This document shows, one piece after another, positions 19,181 to 26,031 of a DNA stretch of 64,000 bases (the stretch's first letter is position 1; every line of letters starts with the position of its first letter). Position numbers and translations under genes: made by a program. The DNA is from Roseomonas xinghualingensis (GTDB taxonomy: Bacteria; Pseudomonadota; Alphaproteobacteria; Acetobacterales; Acetobacteraceae): positions 91,658 to 155,657 of the forward strand of contig NZ_JAOXLP010000008.1 in NCBI RefSeq assembly GCF_025791835.1, written 5' to 3'. The notes beneath the pieces are model-generated. The model made no database searches, was not told the origin of the DNA, and saw only the letters and a list, made by a program, of their open reading frames with translations.

Positions 19181-19855
19181 TTACCGGCCGTCCTGCTGGT
19201 CGCCCGCGCGTTCGCGTCGCACGGCTTCGGCAGGAGCTGCGGGTACGATGGCGGCGCCGCGGGCGAGGTCGGCCGCCAGCGCTTCTGCGCCTCGCGCCTC
19301 GGCCTGGGCGAGGATGATCTGGTCCAGTTCCTCCACATCGGACAGGCGCTTCGGCCATGCGCCATCACGGATGCAGTGGATGCAACGCACAACCTCCACC
19401 ATCCCCTGCAGAAGCAGCAGGAAGCCGACCAGCGGGATGAGGAACTTGAATGGCCAGATCACGGGGCCCGTCGGGGAGAACATGGACCGCTCGTTCTGGC
19501 GGAAGCTCTCTTCGAAGAAGTGCCAGCCGGAGATCATGAAGGCGAAGATGCCGGGGAAGAAAAACAGGATGTAGAGAACGAGGTCGAGCCAGGCTTGCCG
19601 CCGTGGCGACAGCATGCGGTAGAGGAAGTCACCGCGCACATGCCCGTTGCGTGACAGGGCATAGGCGCCCGCCATCATGAACAGCGTGCCGTACAGCATG
19701 TAGCTGACGTCGTAGCCCCAGGTCGTCGGCGCGCGGAAAGCGTAGCGTACGACAACCTCGTAGGTAACGACGCCGGTGAGCGCCACGATGCACCAGGCGA
19801 AAACCTGGCCGACTGCGGTCGAGAGGCGGTCGATCCCCAGCAGGATTCGCTGCAT
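19181..19855 (-). CDS. dctQ: TRAP transporter small permease, DctQ
   Basis: 224 residues. It has four membrane helices of the DctQ type (VFAWCIVALTGVVTYEVVVRY, YMLYGTLFMMAGAYALS, WLDLVLYILFFFPGIFAF, WPFKFLIPLVGFLLLLQG) and the motif RYAFRAPTTWGYDVS. A soluble C-terminal tail of about 50 residues rich in Ala/Glu/Arg is longer than usual. It sits between dctP and dctM; a hairpin directly after dctP lies in the 50-base gap before this ATG and may set the high binding-protein to permease ratio. Confidence 0.92.
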   Translation of the reverse strand: MQRILLGIDRLSTAVGQVFAWCIVALTGVVTYEVVVRYAFRAPTTWGYDVSYMLYGTLFMMAGAYALSRNGHVRGDFLYRMLSPRRQAWLDLVLYILFFFPGIFAFMISGWHFFEESFRQNERSMFSPTGPVIWPFKFLIPLVGFLLLLQGMVEVVRCIHCIRDGAWPKRLSDVEELDQIILAQAEARGAEALAADLARGAAIVPAAPAEAVRRERAGDQQDGR

Positions 19856-19879
19856 GACGCTCCTTGTGTTTCCTGAGGA

Positions 19880-19901
19880 CTGGCGGGGCGTACCCCGCCA
19901 G
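19880..19901 (-). terminator. Intercistronic hairpin between dctP and dctQ
   Basis: Perfect 9-bp stem CTGGCGGGG / CCCCGCCAG with a four-base loop, 7 bases after the dctP stop. No T-run follows. The placement is typical of mRNA-stabilising or attenuating hairpins behind binding-protein genes. Confidence 0.5.
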
Positions 19902-19907
19902 TGGTCC

Positions 19908-21044
19908 TCAGCGTCCGGCGAAGAAGTGGTTGTAGGACACCACCTGGCTGGCCTCGTAGCGCAGGAAGAAGTTGCCCACGCGGCGGCACCATTCCCGCTG
20001 GCTGTCGCAGACCTTCTTGAAGAAAGGTCCGTTATGCGGGTTGGAATTATCCGCCTCGAGGCGATCGATGACCTTGTTCCAGGCGGCAAGCTGCGCATCC
20101 AGTACCGGCCGGGGCAGGGGGCGGGCCTGCACGCCCTGGCGCTGCGTCATCTCCAGCAGATCCTTGGAGTAGCGGTCCTGCAGCTTCCATGACATGTCGG
20201 CCGAGGCCGCTTCCGCCCCGTAGCGCAGGATGGCCTGCAACTCCTGAGGAAGTCCCTCGTATTTCTGCCGGTTGAACAGGATCTCGAAGCTCTCCACTCG
20301 CTGGTGGTAGCTCTGGATCATGTAGGCCTTGGCGACGTCGGGAAAGCCGAGCACGCGGTCCGAGGACGGGTTGTTGAACTCCGCCCCGTCGATCACGCCA
20401 CGCTCCAGCGCCGGCACGATCTCGCCCCCGGGCAGGGAGACGACGGCTGCGCCCATCTCCGCTAGTAGGTCGGCGGCTAAGCCCACGGTACGGTATTTCA
20501 GCCCACGGATCTGCTCCGGCCGCTCGATCGGCTGCTTGAACCAGCCAAAGGGCTGCGTCGGCATCGGCCCCGAGAGGAAGCCGATGGCGTTCACCTTCAG
20601 GACGTCGTGCAGCAGCTCCTTGTACAGGGCCTCGCCGCCGCCATGGTAGAACCAGCCCAGCAGCTGGTTCGCATCGCCGAACCAGGGCGGGGTGGTGCCG
20701 AACAGGGAGAAGGCCTTGTTCTTGCCGAACCAATAGGCCGCAACCCCGTGTCCTCCGTCGAGCGTGCCGGCATGCACCGCATCCAGCACCTGGAAGGCAC
20801 CCACCACCGCGCCCGCCGCCAGCAGCTCCACCCGCAGCCGTCCGCCGGCCATGCGGTTCACCCGTTCCACATAATCCTGGGCGAACTCATGGAAGATGTC
20901 GCGCTGCGGCCAGGTGGACTGGAAGCGGAGCGTGGTGGTCTGTGCGCGGCTCACACTCGGCGTGGCGAGCACGGCAGTTCCGGTTGCGCCTACTGCCGCG
21001 GCGCGAAGCAGGCTCCGGCGGCCTGCCCTTGCTTTCTCGGACAT
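19908..21044 (-). CDS. dctP: TRAP transporter substrate-binding protein, DctP
   Basis: 378-residue periplasmic receptor with a twin-arginine signal (GRRSLLRAAAVGATGTAVLA) cut near SRA. The binding domain shows the DctP hallmarks LRFQSTWPQRDIFHEFA, GLKYRTVGLAADLLAEMGA with the carboxylate-binding Arg, and GVIDGAEFNNPSSDRVLGF. Overall it resembles the TakP-like group for 2-oxo acids and similar monocarboxylates; the exact ligand is inference. Start 21044 has GAGGGAAG upstream. First gene of the dctP-dctQ-dctM-hydratase-like operon. Confidence 0.92.
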   Translation of the reverse strand: MSEKARAGRRSLLRAAAVGATGTAVLATPSVSRAQTTTLRFQSTWPQRDIFHEFAQDYVERVNRMAGGRLRVELLAAGAVVGAFQVLDAVHAGTLDGGHGVAAYWFGKNKAFSLFGTTPPWFGDANQLLGWFYHGGGEALYKELLHDVLKVNAIGFLSGPMPTQPFGWFKQPIERPEQIRGLKYRTVGLAADLLAEMGAAVVSLPGGEIVPALERGVIDGAEFNNPSSDRVLGFPDVAKAYMIQSYHQRVESFEILFNRQKYEGLPQELQAILRYGAEAASADMSWKLQDRYSKDLLEMTQRQGVQARPLPRPVLDAQLAAWNKVIDRLEADNSNPHNGPFFKKVCDSQREWCRRVGNFFLRYEASQVVSYNHFFAGR

Positions 21045-21140
21045 GAAGCTTCCCTCGTGACGCGGCATCTGACGACCGCATTCACGAGGGAGCCTGCCTG
21101 AGATTCTAACGTGTCTGCAACAACTTTGTAGCCTGGGACG

Positions 21141-21944
21141 CTATTTATCGACGAAGGCCTTCTCGATGACGTAGTGGCCGGCCTCGTGATGGCTGCCTTC
21201 CTTCATGCCGATCGCCTCAAGCCGCGCGCGCGTGTCTTCCAGCATCTCGGGCGATCCGCAGAGCATCACGCGATCATGCTCCGGGGAAAGCGGCGGCAGG
21301 CCGAGATCGGCATAGATGCGGCCTGTATCCATCAACTCGGTGATGCGGCCGCGGGTCTGGAATTCCTCACGCGTGACGCTTGGGTAGTAGATGAGCTTCC
21401 CGCGTACCATCTCGCCCAGGAACTCATGCTGGCCAAGCTCCTCGGTGATGTAGTCGCGATAGGCCAGCTCCTCTACCTCGCGCACCGTATGGGTGACGAT
21501 GATCTTCTCGAACCGGTCATAGGCCTCGGGCTCGCGGATCAGGGACATGAAGGGCGCGAGGCCGGTGCCGGTGGAGAGGAACCACAGCCGCTTGCCCGGC
21601 AGAAGGTTGTCCAGCAGCAGCGTGCCCACGGGCTTGCGCCCGATCAGCACCGTGTCGCCGATCTGGATGTTCTGCAGGCGGGAGGTGAGCGGGCCGTCCT
21701 GCACCTTGATGGACAGGAACTCCAGCGTGTCCTCCCAGGGCGGGGAGGCGACTGAATAGGCCCGCATCAGCGGCTTGCCGTCCACCATCAGTCCGATCAT
21801 CGCGAACTGCCCGGCGGTGAAGCGGAAGCCCGGATCGCGCGTGCAGCGGAAGGAGAAGAGCCGGTCGGTCCAGTGGCGGACCTCCAGCACCGTCTCGGTG
21901 AGGAAGGCAGACATGGCGGGGCGTTTGGGATCGGCGGTCGGCAT
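21141..21944 (-). CDS. fpr: Ferredoxin--NADP+ reductase
   Basis: 267-residue (or 257 from the inner ATG at 21914) FAD-dependent reductase passing electrons between NADPH and ferredoxin/flavodoxin. FAD-binding motif RAYSVASPPWED, KVQDGPLTSRLQ, the NADP site STGTGLAPFMSLIREP and MLCGSPEMLEDTR are all seen. The C-terminus ends in VIEKAFVDK, as in the bacterial subclass that ends VxKAFVxK/E. Neither start has a clear ribosome site; families usually begin MSxF, favouring 21914. The gene is divergent from the acetyltransferase at 22050. Confidence 0.94.
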   Translation of the reverse strand: MPTADPKRPAMSAFLTETVLEVRHWTDRLFSFRCTRDPGFRFTAGQFAMIGLMVDGKPLMRAYSVASPPWEDTLEFLSIKVQDGPLTSRLQNIQIGDTVLIGRKPVGTLLLDNLLPGKRLWFLSTGTGLAPFMSLIREPEAYDRFEKIIVTHTVREVEELAYRDYITEELGQHEFLGEMVRGKLIYYPSVTREEFQTRGRITELMDTGRIYADLGLPPLSPEHDRVMLCGSPEMLEDTRARLEAIGMKEGSHHEAGHYVIEKAFVDK

Positions 21945-22049
21945 GGCGGGACGGTATGGGGTGGGGGAGCCGCCAGTGCAATGCGGGATGGGAACACGCC
22001 GTTCCGGTTGCGCTTGAGCCTCTGCCCTGGCCCCGGCAGCATCCACGCC

Positions 22050-22772
22050 ATGCCCGATTCCGCGCCCAGCCAGCCTCCCCTCGGTCCCGAGGTCGATTCC
22101 ACCCCGCGCCCGCTGCCCGCCCGCATTCCCCATCGCGGGGCGAGCGTGGATCTGGAGCCGCTGCATACGCGCCACGCCGCTGAACTGTGGCAGGCCTCCC
22201 AGGCCCCGGGGGCGGAACCCGGCTGGGCGTATCTGGGTTATGGCCCCTTCACGGATGAGGCGGCCATGCACCGCCATGCCGCAGGGTTCGCTGCCCAGCA
22301 CGACCCCATCGCCTGGGCCGTCCGCCCGCACCGCACCGGCACCGCCGATGGCTGGCTGACCCTGATGGAGATTTCCCCGGCCGATGCCGCCATCGAGATC
22401 GGGCATATCTGGTTCTCGCCCCGGTTGCAGCGGACCCGCGCGGCGACCGAGGCCATGTTCCTGCTGATGCGCCATGCCATGGACGATCTCGGCTACCGCC
22501 GGCTGGTCTGGAAGTGCCATGCCATGAACCAGCCGTCCCGCAATGCCGCCGCCCGGCTGGGCTTCCGCTACGAGGGCACCCTGCGCGCCATCAAGGTGAT
22601 CAAGGGGCGGCTGCGGGACACGGCCCAGTTCTCCATTCTGGCCGATGAATGGCCGGCGCGGCGCGATGCCATCGCCGCCTGGCTGGACGATTCCAACTGG
22701 GATGCCGAAGGCCGCCCCCGCGCGCCGCTGGCCCGCGTGGTGGATTCCCCGCTGCCCTGGATCGCGGGCTGA
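22050..22772 (+). CDS. GNAT N-acetyltransferase (RimJ/RimL type)
   Basis: 240 residues. The GNAT core is clear: VDLEPLHTRHAAELWQ, AIEIGHIWFSPRLQRTRAATEAMFLLMRHA-type beta4/acetyl-CoA segment, RRLVWKCHAMNQPSRNAAARLGF, and YEGTLRAIKVIKGRLRDT. This sub-branch is common next to metabolic genes and its substrates are mostly unknown. The start at 22050 is the only Met before the conserved part; the frame remains open upstream into the fpr promoter but lacks family similarity there. Confidence 0.85.
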   Translation: MPDSAPSQPPLGPEVDSTPRPLPARIPHRGASVDLEPLHTRHAAELWQASQAPGAEPGWAYLGYGPFTDEAAMHRHAAGFAAQHDPIAWAVRPHRTGTADGWLTLMEISPADAAIEIGHIWFSPRLQRTRAATEAMFLLMRHAMDDLGYRRLVWKCHAMNQPSRNAAARLGFRYEGTLRAIKVIKGRLRDTAQFSILADEWPARRDAIAAWLDDSNWDAEGRPRAPLARVVDSPLPWIAG

Positions 22773-22878
22773 CACGGAATTCCTCCGCGCCCGTTGGCCT
22801 GTCCAGGCCGGGGGTGAGTGGACATCGCCTCCGGCCGGCCGCACCATCCCGTGCCGGAACGTTTGGGGACCAGCGGAA

Positions 22879-24069
22879 ATGACGGATGCGGATCGGAAGA
22901 GCGGTTTCATGCCCGGCCCCCGGGCCGAGGCAACCCATGCGGCCGAAGGGCCGCTAGCCGGTCTCTCCTTCGCGGCCAAGGACCTCTACGACGTAGCGGG
23001 CTACCCCACGACCTATGGCAACCCGGATTGGGGGCGCACCCATCCGGTGCCGCCCTCCACCTCTCCGGCGGTGCTCGCGCTGCTCGAGGCCGGGGCGCGC
23101 TTTGCCGGCAAGACCAAGACGGTGGAGCTGGCCTTCGGCCTGACCGGCGAGAATATCTGGTACGGCACGCCGGTGAACCCGGCGGCTCCGGATCGCTTCC
23201 CGGGCGGCTCCTCCTGCGGCTCCGCCTCGGTGGTGGCGAGCGGGGAGGTGGATTTCGCCCTCGGCTCCGATACCGGCGGATCGGTGCGGATTCCGGCCTC
23301 CTATTGCGGCATCTACGGCATCCGGCCCTCCTGGGCGGCGGTCTCGCTGGTGGGCGCGCGGGGCCTAGCGCCATCCTACGACACGGCTGGCTGGTTCGCC
23401 TCCCGCGCCTCGGTCCTGCGCCGGGCGGGAGAGGTGCTGCTGCCGGCTGGCGGCGATGCGCCGCTCGGCCCGCTGCTGCGCGTGGGAGAGGCCTGGATGA
23501 ATGCCCAGCCTGCCATCGCCGCCGCGCTGAAGCCTGGGCTGGAGGCCGCCGAATCGCTGCTGGGGCCATCCCTCCAGATCTTCGCCGTGCCTGAGACGCT
23601 GGATGTCCTCTATGAGCATTTCCGCTGCGTCCAGGCCGAGGAGGCCTGGGCGACGCTGGGCGACTGGATCGCGGCCACAGGCCCGAAATTCGGCCCCGGC
23701 GTGGGTGAGCGTTTCGCCATGGCGCGGGACCTGCCCACGGAGAAGGCTGCGGCGGGCCGTGCCTTCCGGCGGGTCTTCCGCCAGCGGCTCCTCGGGTTGT
23801 TGGGCAGTGGTGCCGTTTTTGTGTATCCGACCTCCCCGGTTGTGGCACCGAAGCTGGATGCCTCGCCGGCCGAGCAGCAATCGGTGCGCGAGGCGACGCT
23901 CAGCGTCACCTCCATTGCCGGCATGGGCGGCCTCTGCGAGGTCTCGATCCCGGCAGCGAAGGTGGATGGGGCGCCAGTGGGTCTCTCCCTGGTGGCCGCC
24001 CCGGGGCGTGACCGGGCCTTGCTGGCCCTGGCGGAACGCGTGGCGGAACGTCTGGAGCTTCCGGTCTGA
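22879..24069 (+). CDS. Amidase-signature family amidase
   Basis: 396-residue amidase with the complete Ser-cisSer-Lys triad: Lys in FAAKDLYDVAG, cis-Ser in FPGGSSCGSAS, and nucleophile Ser in GSDTGGSVRIPAS. It is shorter than the usual 450-500 residues because the N-terminal cap is reduced. It hydrolyses a carboxamide to acid and ammonia; the substrate is unknown. The start at 22879 (MTDADRKSG) fits the family beginning. Flanked by two acetyltransferase genes on the same strand, about 100 bases from the first, so it may be co-transcribed with them. Confidence 0.9.
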   Translation: MTDADRKSGFMPGPRAEATHAAEGPLAGLSFAAKDLYDVAGYPTTYGNPDWGRTHPVPPSTSPAVLALLEAGARFAGKTKTVELAFGLTGENIWYGTPVNPAAPDRFPGGSSCGSASVVASGEVDFALGSDTGGSVRIPASYCGIYGIRPSWAAVSLVGARGLAPSYDTAGWFASRASVLRRAGEVLLPAGGDAPLGPLLRVGEAWMNAQPAIAAALKPGLEAAESLLGPSLQIFAVPETLDVLYEHFRCVQAEEAWATLGDWIAATGPKFGPGVGERFAMARDLPTEKAAAGRAFRRVFRQRLLGLLGSGAVFVYPTSPVVAPKLDASPAEQQSVREATLSVTSIAGMGGLCEVSIPAAKVDGAPVGLSLVAAPGRDRALLALAERVAERLELPV

Positions 24070-24133
24070 CGGACTGCAGGATTTCACGCGGCGGGTGATT
24101 TCCCACCCCCGCGTTCTGTTCTAGGCATTCTCC

Positions 24134-24652
24134 ATGCCGATCCGCGACGCCACGCCTGCCGACGCCTCCGCCATCGCGGAGATCTATGCCCACCACGTCC
24201 TGCACGGCACCGGCACCTTCGAGGAGGAGCCGCCCCCGGCGGAGGAGTTGGCGGCGCGTATCGCCCGCGTCCAGAACGCTGGCCATGCCTGGCTGGTGGT
24301 GGAGGAGGCGGGGGGGATCCTCGGCTACGGCTATTTCAACAACTTCCACCCCCGTTCGGCCTATCGCCACACGGCCGAGGATTCGATCTATGTCAGGGAC
24401 GATGTGCGCGGGCAGGGCGTGGGCAAGGCGCTGGTGGCGGAGTTGCTGCTGCGCGCCGAGGCCGCTGGTTTCCGCCAGATGATCGCCGTGATCGGCGACT
24501 CGGAGAATGTCGGATCGATCGGCCTGCATCTGTCGCTTGGCTTCCGGCAGGCCGGGCTGCTGAAGGCCGTGGGGCGGAAGTTCGGGCGCTGGGTGGATGT
24601 GATCTACATGCAGAAGGCGCTGGGCGAGGGGGATCGCTCCGCCGCGGCCTGA
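24134..24652 (+). CDS. GNAT N-acetyltransferase, phosphinothricin-acetyltransferase-like
   Basis: 172 residues, paralogue of the gene at 11980-12516. It shares IRDATPADASAIAEIYAHHVLHG, YRHTAEDSIYV, RGQGVGKALVAELL, AVIGDSENVGSIGLHLSLGF and the RWVDVIYMQKALG ending. The predicted activity is N-acetylation of phosphinothricin- or methionine-sulfoximine-like compounds. The stop codon TGA is immediately followed by the stop of the convergent gene, with no base between. Confidence 0.88.
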   Translation: MPIRDATPADASAIAEIYAHHVLHGTGTFEEEPPPAEELAARIARVQNAGHAWLVVEEAGGILGYGYFNNFHPRSAYRHTAEDSIYVRDDVRGQGVGKALVAELLLRAEAAGFRQMIAVIGDSENVGSIGLHLSLGFRQAGLLKAVGRKFGRWVDVIYMQKALGEGDRSAAA

Positions 24653-25027
24653 TCAGGCCTCCGGACGGTAGCGGCTGGCCGTCACGGCGTCGTCCCGCAG
24701 CGCGCTGGCCAGGGCCTGCCGCGCGGGCTCGTCCGGGAGAAGGGCCACCACCCGGTCGAACCATTTCGTCTGCCCTTTCACCCGCGCCAGGAAAAGCCGG
24801 TCCAACGCCTGGGCCATGGGTGGGCGCCCGGCGCAGCAGGCGCAGGCGGCGGGATGGGCGGAAGGCTCCGCCCCCAACTCGGCCAGGGCCACCACGCCCA
24901 GGGGCAGGGAAGGGGGGGGCTGTTCGGCCAGCAGGGCTGCGCCCGGCCGCGCCGCGAGGGAAGCGGCCAGCTCCGCCTGATCCGCCACCACCGAAACGGG
25001 AATGCGGCCATCGGCGAAGACGGGCAT
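24653..25027 (-). CDS. Small CxCC protein resembling the switch region of CobW GTPases
   Basis: 124 residues, not matched to a named family with certainty. The middle carries CACC (residues about 70-73), followed by ALDRLFLARVKGQTKWFDRVVAL, PDEPARQALASALRDDAVTASRY. That order (CxCC, AL..L, FDR.V, P....., D....RY) parallels the metal-binding CxCC loop and following strand/helix of CobW/COG0523 metallochaperone GTPases. No Walker A P-loop is present. It is divergent from the ArsR-methyltransferase/metH operon across a 57-base region holding a palindrome, so it may share its regulator. A metal-related role is inference. Confidence 0.6.
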   Translation of the reverse strand: MPVFADGRIPVSVVADQAELAASLAARPGAALLAEQPPPSLPLGVVALAELGAEPSAHPAACACCAGRPPMAQALDRLFLARVKGQTKWFDRVVALLPDEPARQALASALRDDAVTASRYRPEA

Positions 25028-25050
25028 GGCGGGGCAGCTCCTTTCCGATA

Positions 25051-25072
25051 GACATAAAGATATCGTTATGTC
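25051..25072. promoter_or_regulatory. Palindromic operator between CxCC gene and ArsR-methyltransferase gene
   Basis: A 22-base inverted repeat: outer half-sites GACATAA and TTATGTC around a central GATATC, with a single mismatched pair. It is the only AT-rich patch nearby and lies 13 bases before the ArsR ATG and 24 bases before the CxCC ATG. Position and symmetry fit an ArsR-family operator; by context the likely ligand is a SAM-cycle metabolite, as for SahR. Confidence 0.6.
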
Positions 25073-25084
25073 ATTTGCAAGGCC

Positions 25085-26017
25085 ATGGACGAAACCCTGG
25101 CCCAGCTCCGTGCCGCCGCCGAGCCGACGAGGCTGCGCCTGCTCGCGCTCTGCGCGCGGGGGGCGCTCTGCGTCACCGATCTCTGCGCCGCTCTGGGCCA
25201 GTCCCAGCCGCGCCTCTCGCGCCATCTGAAGCTGTTGGTGGAGGCGGGGCTGCTGGAGCGGATGCCGGAAGGCTCCAATGTCTATTTCTCCCTCGCCGCC
25301 CGGGCCGATCTGGCGCGCGCCATCCTGGCGCGGCTGCCGGAGGATGACCCCCTGCTCGCCGCGGATCGGCGCCTCGCAGCGAGGCTGGGGGCGGAGCGGG
25401 TGCGCGCGGCCTCGGAAGCCTTCCGCAGCGCCGGGGCGGATTGGGACGAGATGCGGGCCCTTGGCCTGCCGGCCGCTGCCATAGAGGCTGCCGTGCTGGC
25501 CGCCCTGCCGGCGCGCATCGGAAGGCTGCTGGATATCGGTGCCGGTACGGGCCAGTTGCTGGAGCTGGTGGCAGATCGCTGCGATTCCGCCCTCGGCGTG
25601 GATGCCAGCCGCGACATGCTGGCCCTGGCGCGCGGCCGCCTGGCCGAGCGTGGCCTCGCTCCCCGCTGCGCCGTCCGCCAGGCCGACATGTACCGGCTGC
25701 CCTTCCCGGATGGTGAGTTCGACGCCGTGACGCTGCAGATGGTGCTGCATTACGCCGAGGACCCCGCCGCCGCCCTGGCCGAGGCCGCGCGCGTGCTCTC
25801 GCCGGATGGTGTGCTGCTGGTGGTCGATCTCGCCGCGCATGACCGCGCCGATCTCATGGAACGCCATGCCCATCGCTGGCCCGGCTTCGACGATGCCCAG
25901 ATGGCCGGCTGGCTCGGCGAGGCCGGTTGTTCCCTGCGCGCGCCCGTGGAAGTCCCCGGCCCCCTGAATGTCCGCCTGTGGTCAGCCCATCACGCGACCG
26001 CCGTGCAGCCTGCCTGA
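25085..26017 (+). CDS. ArsR-family regulator fused to a SAM-dependent methyltransferase domain (SahR-like)
   Basis: 310 residues. Residues 1-90 are an ArsR winged helix (LRAAAEPTRLRLLALCARG, TDLCAALGQSQPRLSRHLKLLVEAGLLERMPEG). Residues about 140-280 are a class I methyltransferase (LLDIGAGTGQLLEL, GVDASRDMLALAR, LPFPDGEFDAVTLQMVLHY, ARVLSPDGVLLVVDL). ArsR-type metal cysteines are lacking, fitting a metabolite sensor; SahR, an ArsR regulator responding to S-adenosylhomocysteine, controls SAM-cycle genes in Proteobacteria. Only 14 bases separate it from metH. It probably represses its own operon through the upstream palindrome. The metF gene often found in such clusters is absent here. Confidence 0.85.
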   Translation: MDETLAQLRAAAEPTRLRLLALCARGALCVTDLCAALGQSQPRLSRHLKLLVEAGLLERMPEGSNVYFSLAARADLARAILARLPEDDPLLAADRRLAARLGAERVRAASEAFRSAGADWDEMRALGLPAAAIEAAVLAALPARIGRLLDIGAGTGQLLELVADRCDSALGVDASRDMLALARGRLAERGLAPRCAVRQADMYRLPFPDGEFDAVTLQMVLHYAEDPAAALAEAARVLSPDGVLLVVDLAAHDRADLMERHAHRWPGFDDAQMAGWLGEAGCSLRAPVEVPGPLNVRLWSAHHATAVQPA

Positions 26018-26031
26018 GAAGAGTGAAGATC

